Assembly: GCA_018402235.1 (NCBI GenBank)
Contig: JAGYJJ010000005.1
Location: forward strand, 186,001 to 250,000
Reading direction: 5' to 3'
From: Candidatus Nanopelagicales bacterium
Lineage (GTDB): Bacteria; Actinomycetota; Actinomycetes; S36-B12
DNA length: 64,000 nt
The notes beneath the pieces were generated by a model. The model was given only the letters and a program-made list of their open reading frames with translations, ran no database searches and was not told the origin of the DNA. This document shows positions 55,604-64,000 of this stretch, one piece after another. Each line of letters begins with the position of its first letter. Position 1 is the stretch's first letter. Made by a program: the position numbers and the translations under genes.

Positions 55604-56082
55604 CGAACGTCGAGGTTTGGCGCGTCGTCGCGGTGGCTGCCGTGATCGCCGCTGTCATCGCATATGCCGTTCTATCTGGCGTATGGGTCGGTACGGATTC
55701 AAGTTGGTACCGATCCCTTACGCAGCCTTCCTGGCAGCCGCCGCCGTGGGTTTTCGGACTCATCTGGCCCTACAACTTCGTGGCACTGGCCACGGTCGCA
55801 TCGGTAATCACCTGGCGTGCCCCGGGTCTACGAGTTGCCGCGCTCGCGATCTTTCTCGTGGCAAGCATCTCCATGGCGCTGGCGTGGGCTTACCTGTTCT
55901 ACGTCCCCCATGAACTGACTACTGCAGCGGTCGCACTATCTGCGGCGGCGGCCCTCACCGTCCCAATCGTGGTGATCGCCTTCCTCACCGGTTTCCTATG
56001 GGGTGCGCTGCTAGTTCCTTACCAGGTGTGGCTCGTGCTTGCTGCGTCGTTGTCGTGGGGATACGTGCGCCTACACGGATGA
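55600..56082 (+). CDS. TspO/MBR family membrane protein
   Basis: A 160-residue five-helix protein. SSWYRSLTQPSWQPPPWVFGLIWPYNF and the C-terminal VPYQVWLVLAASLSWGY match the TspO signatures, the first with an unusually proline- and tryptophan-rich loop. TspO proteins bind tetrapyrroles and lipids. Its 3' end overlaps the 3' end of the convergent PF13769 gene by 12 bases. Confidence 0.85.
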   Translation: MTNVEVWRVVAVAAVIAAVIAYAVLSGVWVGTDSSWYRSLTQPSWQPPPWVFGLIWPYNFVALATVASVITWRAPGLRVAALAIFLVASISMALAWAYLFYVPHELTTAAVALSAAAALTVPIVVIAFLTGFLWGALLVPYQVWLVLAASLSWGYVRLHG

Positions 56083-56376
56083 GTCGGTCAAGCCATCCAA
56101 GTACTGCGTGAGAGCCGTGTCGTCCCATTGGCTTTCCAAAGCGGCCGAGCGTTCGGCCGCTGCGGTTGCCGCGTCCTCGGCCACTGCTTGCCAGTCCGAG
56201 CGGGTCCAGCCAGCTAGGTAGGCGTCCGCGTCGACCTCACCCAACCGCATGGCTGCTTCATCAATCGCTTCTTGGAATCGCTGTGCAAGCGGAACTTTCA
56301 CCACTTCGTCGCCGTCGCGGGCAGCCACCATGGACGGAATATCGCGCCAGTACGTAACTTGCACTTCAGCCATCAC
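56071..56376 (-). CDS. PF13769 ("virulence factor") domain protein
   Basis: A 101-residue protein with VTYWRDIPSMVAARDGDEVVKVPLAQRFQEAIDEAAMRLG, the whole of the small PF13769 domain. The family name is historical; no activity is known. It is the last gene of the formate operon, overlapping fdsD by an ATGA. Genes of this family are known to me next to folate and methyltransferase genes, which fits the context. Confidence 0.82.
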   Translation of the reverse strand: MMAEVQVTYWRDIPSMVAARDGDEVVKVPLAQRFQEAIDEAAMRLGEVDADAYLAGWTRSDWQAVAEDAATAAAERSAALESQWDDTALTQYLDGLTDSSV

Positions 56377-56609
56377 GACCTCCGGAGGATCTCGAGTGCA
56401 ACGTGCACCTGGTGAACGAGAACCTCAGGGTAGTCGCGCTCGATGGCCTGAATATCCCGCTGCATCTCCGGGGTCCAGAAAGTGCGCAGGTGCACGGCGA
56501 CCTGCTCAGCAACCTCGTGGCGGTTGGGGACATTGGCCGCAATCTGGTTCACCATTTTCACCAGATGGGCTTGCTCATAATTCAGGTCCACATCCGGCAC
56601 AACGGTCAC
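56373..56609 (-). CDS. fdsD: Formate dehydrogenase delta subunit FdsD
   Basis: A 78-residue protein with LVKMVNQIAANVPN, AEQVAVHLRTFWTPEMQRDI and VHQVHVALEILR, the FdsD pattern. It is thought to help assembly or maturation of the NAD-dependent molybdenum formate dehydrogenase. It overlaps fdsA upstream and the PF13769 gene downstream by ATGA junctions. Confidence 0.88.
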   Translation of the reverse strand: MTVVPDVDLNYEQAHLVKMVNQIAANVPNRHEVAEQVAVHLRTFWTPEMQRDIQAIERDYPEVLVHQVHVALEILRRS

Positions 56610-59383
56610 GTCGAAACTTTCGATGATGGACGCACTTCCACTGCCGTGACCTTGTACTCCGGACAGTTAGTGGCCCAGTCGGAGTTATCGGTGGTGATCA
56701 CATTTGTTCCGCTCACGGGGTGGTGGAAGGTGGTGTACACGACGCCCGCTGGGATGTCGTCGCTGACGCGAACACGAAGCCTGGTGTTCCCGGCACGACT
56801 GGTGACTTCCGCCCAATCTCCATCGGAGATGCCTCGTGCTTGCGCATCGGCCTCGTGCATATCGAGAACGTCCTCGGCATGCCAGACAACGTTGTTGGTG
56901 CGCCGAGTCTGGGCACCGACGTTGTATTGACTGAGGATGCGCCCGGTGGTGAGCAGCAACGGGAACTTGCGCGTGGACCGCTCATCGGTCGGGACGAAAG
57001 GCGTAGTGATGAACTGACCCTTACCTCGGACGAACTCATCAACGTGCATCACCGGCGTGCCCAATGGTGCCTTCTCGTTGCACGGCCATTGAACGCTTCC
57101 CACCTTGTCCAGCAGCTCGAATGAGACGCCAGAGAAGGTTGGGGTGACCGCGGCGATCTCGTCCATGATCTGGCTTGAGGTGTCGTAGTCCATTGCATAC
57201 CCCATGGCCTTGGCCAACGCGCAGGTGACTTCCCACTCGGCCATACCGGTGCGAGATGGCATCACCGGCCGAACCCGATTGATGCGCCGCTCAGCATTGG
57301 TGAAGGTGCCGTCCTTTTCTAAGAAGGATGTGCCAGGCAAGAACACGTGTGCGAATTTGGCAGTTTCGTTGAGGAAGAGATCCTGAACGATCACACAGTC
57401 CATCGATCGCAGCGCTTCGGTTACGTGGTCCGTGTTCGGATCAGACTGGGCAATGTCCTCGCCTTGGATGTAGATGCCCTTGAACTCACCCACTGTTGCC
57501 GCATCCAACATGTTCGGAATACGCATCCCGGGATCCGAGCGCATCTCGGCTCCCCACAGCGCCTCAAATTGTTCGCGCACGGTGTCGTCGGATACGTGGC
57601 GGTATCCACTGAACTCGTGCGGGAACGAACCCATATCGCACGCGCCCTGCACGTTGTTCTGGCCGCGCAACGGATTCACGCCCACGCCCTCGCGCCCAAT
57701 GTTCCCCGTGGCCATCGCCAAGTTGGCCATCGCCATGACCATGGTGGAACCTTGGGAATGCTCGGTGACGCCGAGGCCGTAATAGATAGCGGCATTCGAT
57801 GCAGTGGCGTAGGCACGCGCTGCCGCGCGCACCTGATCAGCCGGTACACCGGTTGCTTCCTCAAGGGCCTCTGGGCTGTTCTCCGGAAGCCGGATGAACT
57901 CCTCCCACGACTGGAGGGAAGTTAGATCGCAACGCTCCTTGACGAACTCCCGATCGATCCAACCCTCGGTGGCCGCTACATGCCCCATCGCGTTGACGAT
58001 CGCAACGTTTGTTCCCGGCATCAATTGCAGATGGTGGCTAGCTTCGATGTGCGCAGAGCGCACGAGGTCGATGGTCCGTGGATCTACCACGATCAACTCG
58101 GCACCCTCACGAAGCCGGCGCTTCATTCGCGAAGCGAAAACCGGGTGCGCATCTGTCGGATTCGCGCCGATCACCATGATGACGTCGGCCTTTTCGACTG
58201 ATTTGAAATCCTGGGTTCCGGCACTTGTTCCGAATGTCTGCTTGAGTCCGTAACCCGTGGGTGAGTGACAAACGCGTGCACAGGTGTCGACGTTGTTCGT
58301 GCCGAAGGCCGCGCGCACCATCTTCTGCACGACGTACACCTCTTCATTGGTGCAGCGCGACGAGGTGATCCCCCCGATGGAATCGACCCCGAATTCGGAT
58401 TGAATCGACTTCAGCCGATCGGCGGCGAAACCGATGGCCTCATCCCAACTGACAACCTTCCACTCATCGTCAATGGATTCACGGATCAATGGCGCGGTCA
58501 CGCGGTCTTCATGACCTGCGTAACCCCACGCGAAGCGTCCCTTAACGCACGAATGGCCAGCGTTCGCCCCACCAGTTTTGTCGGGAACCATCCGCACTAG
58601 TTCATCGCCACGCAGTTCGGCGACGAACGAGCAACCCACACCGCAATACGCGCAGGTGGTCTTCACCTTGCGCGTTGGCACACCAAGATCGATGACCGTT
58701 TTCTCCTGCAAGGTGGCTGTCGGACAGGCCTGCACGCAGGCGCCGCACGAAACGCATTCGCTTTCCAGGAACGGGACTCCATCGCTGGCAGCAACCTTCG
58801 AGCCAAAGCCACGACCAGCGATCGTCAGTGCAAATGTTCCCTGGACCTCGTCGCAGGCCCGAACGCATCGGCTGCAGGCAATGCACTTGCTTTCATCGAA
58901 GGTGAAGTACGGGTTCGATTCATCTTTTGGCGCATCGAGGTGGTTAGCGCCATCGGGATAACGAACATCGCGTAATCCCACAACTCCGGCCATGTCTTGG
59001 AGTTCACAGTCGCCGTTTGCTGGACACGTCAGGCAGTCGAGGGGGTGATCGGAGATGTAGAGCTCCATTACTCCCTTGCGGAGCTTGTCCAGGCGCGGAG
59101 TTTGCGTCCGCACGGACATTCCTTCACTACAAGGGGTAGTGCACGACGCAGGTGTTCCGGGTTTGCCATCGACCTCCACCAGGCACAGTCGGCATGAGCC
59201 GAAGGCTGCTAGCGAATCGGTGGCGCACAACTTCGGAACCTGTGTCCCGGTTAGGGCTGCCGCACGCATGATCGACGTGCCCTCGGGAACCTCCACGGGG
59301 GTTCCGTCGATTAGGACCGTGACGATCGTGTCCGAATCAACGCGTGGCGTACCGAGATCAAGCTGATCGTCGAGAACTGTCAT
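56606..59383 (-). CDS. fdsA: NAD-dependent formate dehydrogenase, molybdenum catalytic subunit
   Basis: A 925-residue subunit oxidising formate to CO2. An N-terminal NuoG-like region has a 2Fe-2S (AAFGSCRLCLVEVDG) and further Fe-S motifs (CLTCPANGDCELQ; CIACSRCVRACDE; CVSCGACVQACPT), then a 4Fe-4S motif TCAYCGVGCSF and the molybdopterin domain. The Mo ligand is a cysteine in CARVCHSPTGYGL, so this is the non-selenocysteine type; the following histidine is conserved. It overlaps fdsB and fdsD. Confidence 0.95.
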   Translation of the reverse strand: MTVLDDQLDLGTPRVDSDTIVTVLIDGTPVEVPEGTSIMRAAALTGTQVPKLCATDSLAAFGSCRLCLVEVDGKPGTPASCTTPCSEGMSVRTQTPRLDKLRKGVMELYISDHPLDCLTCPANGDCELQDMAGVVGLRDVRYPDGANHLDAPKDESNPYFTFDESKCIACSRCVRACDEVQGTFALTIAGRGFGSKVAASDGVPFLESECVSCGACVQACPTATLQEKTVIDLGVPTRKVKTTCAYCGVGCSFVAELRGDELVRMVPDKTGGANAGHSCVKGRFAWGYAGHEDRVTAPLIRESIDDEWKVVSWDEAIGFAADRLKSIQSEFGVDSIGGITSSRCTNEEVYVVQKMVRAAFGTNNVDTCARVCHSPTGYGLKQTFGTSAGTQDFKSVEKADVIMVIGANPTDAHPVFASRMKRRLREGAELIVVDPRTIDLVRSAHIEASHHLQLMPGTNVAIVNAMGHVAATEGWIDREFVKERCDLTSLQSWEEFIRLPENSPEALEEATGVPADQVRAAARAYATASNAAIYYGLGVTEHSQGSTMVMAMANLAMATGNIGREGVGVNPLRGQNNVQGACDMGSFPHEFSGYRHVSDDTVREQFEALWGAEMRSDPGMRIPNMLDAATVGEFKGIYIQGEDIAQSDPNTDHVTEALRSMDCVIVQDLFLNETAKFAHVFLPGTSFLEKDGTFTNAERRINRVRPVMPSRTGMAEWEVTCALAKAMGYAMDYDTSSQIMDEIAAVTPTFSGVSFELLDKVGSVQWPCNEKAPLGTPVMHVDEFVRGKGQFITTPFVPTDERSTRKFPLLLTTGRILSQYNVGAQTRRTNNVVWHAEDVLDMHEADAQARGISDGDWAEVTSRAGNTRLRVRVSDDIPAGVVYTTFHHPVSGTNVITTDNSDWATNCPEYKVTAVEVRPSSKVST

Positions 59384-60948
59384 GAGCGCATCTCCTGAGG
59401 TGGGATTCCTGGGTGGGAGCGGAAGTCGTCGGGGAAGTTGTCCAACGCACTAAGCACGGGCATGGGGGTCAGGCCTCCCATGGCGCATAGCGAACCGTCG
59501 GTCATCACCTCGCACAGGTCTCGGAGCAGAACCTCATTGGTATCAGCATCCACTCCCCGGCGCATCAGGTCAATGACTTCGGCGCCACGAACCGATCCAA
59601 TCCGGCAGGGGGTGCACTTTCCGCAGGATTCCTCGGCGCAGAACTCCATCGCGAAATGTGCCTGTTCCGCCATGTCGACGGTGTCGTCGAACACCACGAG
59701 TCCGCCGTGGCCGAGCATGCCGCCGGCTTCCACGAGGGATTCGTAGCCCATTGCTACATCGAGTTGGTCTGCAGGCAGATAAGCCCCGAGTGGTCCACCG
59801 ATCTGCACCGCCTTGACGGGGCGACCGGTCAGTGTCCCGCCACCGAACTCAGTGACTAATTCCGTTGCGGTAACCCCGAATGCCTTCTCCACGATGCCAC
59901 CGCGGGCGATGTTGCCGGCCAACTGGAATACCTGGGTTCCCTGCGAGCGTCCCACACCGAGCGAGGCGTACTCCGCGGCGCCGCGGGCCAGGATCGAGGG
60001 AACGCTAGCCATTGTGAGTACGTTGTTAATGACCGTGGGCGTGCCGAACAATCCCCGAATAGCAGGGATAGGGGGCTTGGCGCGCACCACGCCGCGCTTA
60101 CCTTCGATGCTTTCCAACATTGCGGTTTCCTCACCGCACACATAAGACCCTGCACCAACTCGGATTTCCACGTCGAACGTAAGTGACGAGCCGAGGATCT
60201 CCACTCCAAGCCAGCCTTCGCGACGTGCGATCTCGATAGCCTCGTGCATCGTCTGGATTGCATCGGGATATTCGGACCGGATGTAGACGATGCCTTTGTC
60301 GGCGCCCACCGCGTGCGCGGCGATTGCCATCCCCTCGAGCAAGCAGAATGGGTCGCCTTCCATCAGCATCCGATCGGCAAAGGTGCCGCTGTCCCCTTCA
60401 TCGGCATTGACGCAAATGTATTTGTGCGGCCGCGCCGATTCATGAGCGCCGCTATGCGGGCGTGCTGGATTTTGTGCGACCGTTCGCCACTTAATGCCGG
60501 CGGGAAAACCCGCACCCCCGCGTCCTCGAAGCCCGGACGCCACTACCTGCTCAACCACTTCATCGGACTCCATCGCCAAACTCGCTCGGAGTCCAGCAAG
60601 CCCCCCGTGCGCCACGTAATCCTGCGGGTCCAGGGGATCGATGATTCCTACCTTCGCGAATAGCCAGCGCTCTTGGCCGGCCAGGTAGTCGATGTCCTCA
60701 ACAATTCCGAGGAACAACGACGACGCCTCTTCGAGCGAGCCGTCCATCACATGCTGAACGGTCACATTCCCCCAACCGATGCGCTTGCCGGTCGATTCAT
60801 CAAAGCGTTCCACGAGCGGTTCGAGCCACAGCATTCCTCTACTACCGGTGCGGACCACCGCTTCGCCTCGCTCTGCAAGAGCCTGCGCAACGGCATCAGC
60901 ACCCACCGATCGGGCAGCCGAATCACGCGGCACGAACCAGACACTCAC
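59380..60948 (-). CDS. fdsB: Formate dehydrogenase, FMN/NAD-binding beta subunit
   Basis: A 522-residue NuoF-like subunit: N-terminal thioredoxin-like region (about 1-110), then GLRGRGGAGFPAGIKWRT (FMN site), GAGSYVCGEETAMLESIEGKRG (NADH site) and the 4Fe-4S motif ESCGKCTPCRIG near residue 440. It passes electrons from the Mo subunit to NAD. The ATG overlaps the fdsG stop. Confidence 0.95.
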   Translation of the reverse strand: MSVWFVPRDSAARSVGADAVAQALAERGEAVVRTGSRGMLWLEPLVERFDESTGKRIGWGNVTVQHVMDGSLEEASSLFLGIVEDIDYLAGQERWLFAKVGIIDPLDPQDYVAHGGLAGLRASLAMESDEVVEQVVASGLRGRGGAGFPAGIKWRTVAQNPARPHSGAHESARPHKYICVNADEGDSGTFADRMLMEGDPFCLLEGMAIAAHAVGADKGIVYIRSEYPDAIQTMHEAIEIARREGWLGVEILGSSLTFDVEIRVGAGSYVCGEETAMLESIEGKRGVVRAKPPIPAIRGLFGTPTVINNVLTMASVPSILARGAAEYASLGVGRSQGTQVFQLAGNIARGGIVEKAFGVTATELVTEFGGGTLTGRPVKAVQIGGPLGAYLPADQLDVAMGYESLVEAGGMLGHGGLVVFDDTVDMAEQAHFAMEFCAEESCGKCTPCRIGSVRGAEVIDLMRRGVDADTNEVLLRDLCEVMTDGSLCAMGGLTPMPVLSALDNFPDDFRSHPGIPPQEMRS

Positions 60949-61430
60949 GAGTTACTCCCCTCGGCGTGATGGTGCACTGCTTGCTTGATTGAGTCGACAC
61001 ACGCCCGCCCGAGCAGCCTCCCGGCGACCATGGCGGCCGGACCCAAAGCGCAATTCCCAAGGCAGAAGATGGGTTCATCCACACCGGTCACTTCGGCGAG
61101 TTCTTGATCCTGCTCACACGCCTGCTGCCAGTCGCGAAGGAGTTGACGGCCTCCCACGGCTTGACACGCTTCTGCGGCACATAGGCGTACCGGCACCGGA
61201 GGCGGTGGAGTGTCGCGAAGATCCGAGTAGAAGGTGAGCACCCCATGCACATCTGCCCGCGAGACGTTGCAACCTTGAGCAACGATCGCGACCGCAGCAG
61301 CCGGTACGTATCCGAACCGTTCTTGAATCGCCTGCAGGCAAAGCAAAATAGGTCCCGGCTCACGTGCGATGTTCGAGACGATGTCGCGGGCCACATCCTC
61401 GGACCAGGATTCCACGGGCGTGGATGTCAT
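60945..61430 (-). CDS. fdsG: Formate dehydrogenase, NuoE-like gamma subunit
   Basis: A 161-residue 2Fe-2S protein with a helical N-terminus (GPILLCLQAIQERFGYVP) and a thioredoxin-like domain carrying the cluster cysteines in RLCAAEACQAVGG and IFCLGNCALGP. Its ATG overlaps the fdhD stop by one base (TGATG). Confidence 0.93.
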   Translation of the reverse strand: MTSTPVESWSEDVARDIVSNIAREPGPILLCLQAIQERFGYVPAAAVAIVAQGCNVSRADVHGVLTFYSDLRDTPPPPVPVRLCAAEACQAVGGRQLLRDWQQACEQDQELAEVTGVDEPIFCLGNCALGPAAMVAGRLLGRACVDSIKQAVHHHAEGSNS

Positions 61431-62281
61431 CACGCGCGCACCCACTCTCCGCCGGTGTACACGTTCATTCGGTCCTCTCGAGCGAAGCCGATGAGGAGTA
61501 GGTCGTACCTCCGGGCTACTTCCACGGCGAGTGTGGTGGGACCCGACACCGCAACAATCGAACCGATGCACGCACTCAGGGCCTTGGCAACTATCTCGTA
61601 GGAGACTCGGCCACTCACCACCAGCACATGATTGGTAAGTGGAAGCAAGCCATCCACGAGCGCACGGCCGATTACCTTGTCGACGGCGTTATGGCGACCT
61701 ACGTCCTCGCGAACGAACAGGACCTCAGAGTTGGGTCCGACGAGGGCCGCCGCATGCAAGGCGCCTGTGAGATCGAACATCTTTTGCCTGGAGCGCATCT
61801 GCTCGATGAGGTCCAACGCCTGCTGCGGTTCAAGCCGCCAGCCGGCATTGTGCAGATCCGCATACGGCTCGGCTACGGCATCAATGACATCCGCGCTGCA
61901 CACACCGCAGGAACTGGACGTGACATAAGCGCGCGGACGCGGCGGAGTGATGCCGGGAGCGATGTGGACACGGACGGTATCGATTTCGTCAGAGGGAGAG
62001 TCGTCGGGGTTGTCCATCCCCGATTGGGGCGACGCCGCGAGTGCCTTCATTTCGACGATATCGTCGGCGCGCCTTAGCCCAGCCTCACTCACCAACCAAC
62101 CCGCCGCTAGATCCAGGTCATGGCCCGGGGTACGCATCGTGGTCGCGACAACTTCTCCCTCGACCACGATCGTGAGTGGCGATTCGACCACTACTCGATC
62201 GATTCGGTCGATTCGCTTGGACCCGCGGCGCGAAACATCTTCGAGCCGAATAGTCGGTCGCGGACTGGTGGTATGTCCCAC
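61430..62281 (-). CDS. fdhD: Formate dehydrogenase accessory sulfurtransferase FdhD
   Basis: A 283-residue protein that transfers sulfur from a cysteine desulfurase to the molybdenum cofactor of FDH. The sulfur-carrying cysteine pair is in TSSSCGVCSADVID near residue 124; MRTPGHDLDLAAGWLVSE, FVREDVGRHNAVDKVIG and SGRVSYEIVAKAL are family signatures. It lies between fhs and the FDH subunits, with no gap. Confidence 0.95.
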   Translation of the reverse strand: MGHTTSPRPTIRLEDVSRRGSKRIDRIDRVVVESPLTIVVEGEVVATTMRTPGHDLDLAAGWLVSEAGLRRADDIVEMKALAASPQSGMDNPDDSPSDEIDTVRVHIAPGITPPRPRAYVTSSSCGVCSADVIDAVAEPYADLHNAGWRLEPQQALDLIEQMRSRQKMFDLTGALHAAALVGPNSEVLFVREDVGRHNAVDKVIGRALVDGLLPLTNHVLVVSGRVSYEIVAKALSACIGSIVAVSGPTTLAVEVARRYDLLLIGFAREDRMNVYTGGEWVRA

Positions 62282-62283
62282 TA

Positions 62284-63969
62284 CTAAAACAGCCCCACTA
62301 CCTGGCCATCGACTACATCGATGCGTTCACTCGAGGGAACCTTGGGTAAGCCGGGCATCGTCATGATGTCGCCGCACACCGCAACGATGAACCCGGCGCC
62401 GGCCGAGAGTCGTACCTCGCGGATATTCATGGAATGACCCGAGGGCGCACCGCGCAGGGACGGATCGGTCGAGAAGGAGTACTGCGTCTTGGCTATACAC
62501 ACGGGAAGGTTTCCATAGCCTTCTTCGGAGAGCTCGCGCATTCGAGTTCGGACCTTGGAATCGGCCGTGATTTCCGATGCGCCGTAGATCTTGGTTGCGA
62601 TCGCCTCGACCTTTTCCCACAAAGTTGCATCGTCCGGGTAGACGAACGAGTCGTGTCCTGCATCGACCGCTCGCTCATCAGCATCACACACCTCAGCGAC
62701 AACGCGCGCCAACTCCGCGGCGCCAGCACCGCCTTCTGCCCAATGACTTGCGAGCACGATCGGCACCCCGAGCGACTCGACGTGTGAGCGAAGCATGTCG
62801 ATCTCGGCTGGCGTATCGGTCATGAACTGATTAATCGAAACGATCGGTGGCACGCCGTAATGGTCCCGAACGTTGGCAATATGCCGTTCGAGATTGACCA
62901 TGCCGGCCTTGAGGGCATCGAGATCCTCGGTGGTCAGGTCCTTGGCGTCCCCTCCCCCGTGGAACTTAAGGGCGCGAACGGTCGCAACGATCACAGCCGC
63001 CGACGGACGAAGTCCGGCGCTCCGGCAGGTGATGTCGATGAACTTCTCTGCGCCCAGATCGGCACCGAAACCAGCTTCGGTCACGACGTAATCGGCTATC
63101 CGCAGGGCTCCGACAGTTGCAATCACGCTGTTGCAGCCATGCGCGATATTCGCGAACGGGCCGCCGTGGACAAATGCCGGAGTTCCATCGAGGGTTTGAA
63201 CGAGGTTCGGAGAAAGGGCATCCTTAAGAAGAACCGTCATGGCTCCCTGCGCATTCAAGTCGCTCGCGCAGATGGGCTCCTTATCGCGGGTATATCCAAC
63301 GACGATTCGACCGATGCGTTCCTTCAGATCTTCAAGATCGTTTGCCAAGCAGAAAATCGCCATGATCTCCGAGGCCACCACGATGTCGAAGCCGTCTTCT
63401 CGCGGGAATCCATTTCCGGGACCACCCAACGAAACGGTGATGTCCCGCAGCGCACGATCGTTCATGTCAACCACGCGCTTCCACGTGACGCGTCGTACAT
63501 CGATTCCCAACGCATTGCCATGGTGGATGTGGTTGTCAATCAGAGCTGCCAACAGGTTGTTGGCCAAAGCGATCGCATTGAAGTCGCCGGTGAAGTGGAG
63601 ATTGATGTCCTCCATTGGGACTACCTGAGCTCGACCCCCACCAGCCGCTCCACCCTTCATGCCGAAGACCGGACCCAGCGACGGCTCGCGCAAGCAGATC
63701 ATCGCGTTCTTGCCAATATGCCGAAGACCGTCGCCCAATCCCACTGTGGTGGTGGTCTTACCTTCACCAGGTGGGGTGGGGCTGATGGCAGTCACGAGAA
63801 TCATCCGCGCATGTGGTCGGATTGGCTGCTGCAGCAGCCAATCCAAACGAACCTTCGCCTTGGTTCGCCCGAACGGCTCGAGAACTTCCTCGGGTATACC
63901 TACTAGTTCGGCAATCTCCGGAATCGGCTTGAGCGTGGCTGCTTGGGCGATCTCGATATCTGTCGGCAT
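62284..63969 (-). CDS. fhs: Formate-tetrahydrofolate ligase
   Basis: A 561-residue ATP-dependent ligase making 10-formyl-THF from formate. P-loop [23 protein letters not shown] near residue 60, [20 protein letters not shown] near 108 and [27 protein letters not shown] near 260 are intact. It is the first gene of the formate operon; GGGGGAA lies six bases before the ATG. It lets formate enter the folate pool, or be released from it for oxidation by FDH. Confidence 0.97.
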   Translation of the reverse strand: MPTDIEIAQAATLKPIPEIAELVGIPEEVLEPFGRTKAKVRLDWLLQQPIRPHARMILVTAISPTPPGEGKTTTTVGLGDGLRHIGKNAMICLREPSLGPVFGMKGGAAGGGRAQVVPMEDINLHFTGDFNAIALANNLLAALIDNHIHHGNALGIDVRRVTWKRVVDMNDRALRDITVSLGGPGNGFPREDGFDIVVASEIMAIFCLANDLEDLKERIGRIVVGYTRDKEPICASDLNAQGAMTVLLKDALSPNLVQTLDGTPAFVHGGPFANIAHGCNSVIATVGALRIADYVVTEAGFGADLGAEKFIDITCRSAGLRPSAAVIVATVRALKFHGGGDAKDLTTEDLDALKAGMVNLERHIANVRDHYGVPPIVSINQFMTDTPAEIDMLRSHVESLGVPIVLASHWAEGGAGAAELARVVAEVCDADERAVDAGHDSFVYPDDATLWEKVEAIATKIYGASEITADSKVRTRMRELSEEGYGNLPVCIAKTQYSFSTDPSLRGAPSGHSMNIREVRLSAGAGFIVAVCGDIMTMPGLPKVPSSERIDVVDGQVVGLF

Positions 63970-64000
63970 GAAACTTCCCCCTCACGCGCCCTTGGCGGCG

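Noticed and set aside
56606-59383. Selenocysteine in the formate dehydrogenase
   Set aside because: The Mo-ligand position is an ordinary cysteine codon in CARVCHSPT and no in-frame TGA interrupts the gene.

Overview
The window is dense, intact-looking chromosomal DNA (no gene-free stretch over 300 bases, frequent ATGA stop/start overlaps, clearly GC-rich codon use) from an actinobacterium. Lineage markers seen directly are a mycothiol S-conjugate amidase (Mca), DUF4245, DUF4307, DUF3817 and DUF501 proteins, an FtsB-DUF501-Ppx/GppA block next to enolase, and a short-chain (Z)-prenyl synthase. No insertion sequence, prophage or CRISPR array was seen. The C1 genes and demethylase-like genes would suit an aquatic free-living actinobacterium, but that is inference.

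Layout. 1-5632: isoprenoid reductase IspH (cut by the window edge), exonuclease VII (xseA-xseB), DUF4245, GlpX and class I fumarase. 5639-10827: secreted lysozyme-like protein, PIN-PhoH protein, cation/proton antiporter, DUF1275 protein, prenyl synthase. 10907-16127: frameshifted YyaL-type gene, a BrnT/BrnA-like toxin-antitoxin pair with a palindromic operator, SMR pump, SPFH/NfeD pair. 16259-19166: molybdate operon (regulator, modA, modB, modC). 19238-25498: ung, DUF3817, PfkB kinase, SURF1, mca, DUF4307, a broken DUF4143 ATPase behind three 23-bp-spaced repeats, greA. 25517-29870: DrrAB-like ABC exporter, ilvA, DUF2786 and TIGR04338-like genes. 29880-36213: a carbohydrate cluster (FGGY kinase; divergent aldolase, Gfo/Idh oxidoreductase, MFS permease, sulfatase). 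36220-44499: sulfur and C1 genes (metB, msrA, DmdA-like GcvT-family protein, MetF-like protein, acyl-CoA ligase, crotonase, cystathionine beta-synthase). 44500-51820: Bax-inhibitor-1 protein, CaiB-type CoA-transferase with TPP enzyme, an odd tRNA, a glycosidase remnant, an orphan MsmK-type ATPase and a LacI regulator. 51904-56082: ppx, DUF501, ftsB, eno, an uncharacterised CALCDITHG protein and a TspO-like protein. 56071-63969: formate operon (fhs, fdhD, fdsG, fdsB, fdsA, fdsD, PF13769 protein).

How it fits together. modABC supplies molybdate that the Mo-dependent formate dehydrogenase needs; FdhD sulfurates its cofactor; Fhs links formate to tetrahydrofolate; the DmdA-like and MetF-like pair could feed methyl groups into the same folate pool. 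MetB and CBS form the transsulfuration pair.

Two genome-wide traits stand out. First, many genes lack a Shine-Dalgarno sequence and instead have a TAnnnT hexamer exactly 6-7 bases before the start codon, the signature of leaderless mRNAs; in two divergent pairs only 18 bp apart the two -10 hexamers overlap. Second, eight single-base frameshifts break six otherwise well-conserved genes, so either the assembly carries indel errors or several genes are decaying.
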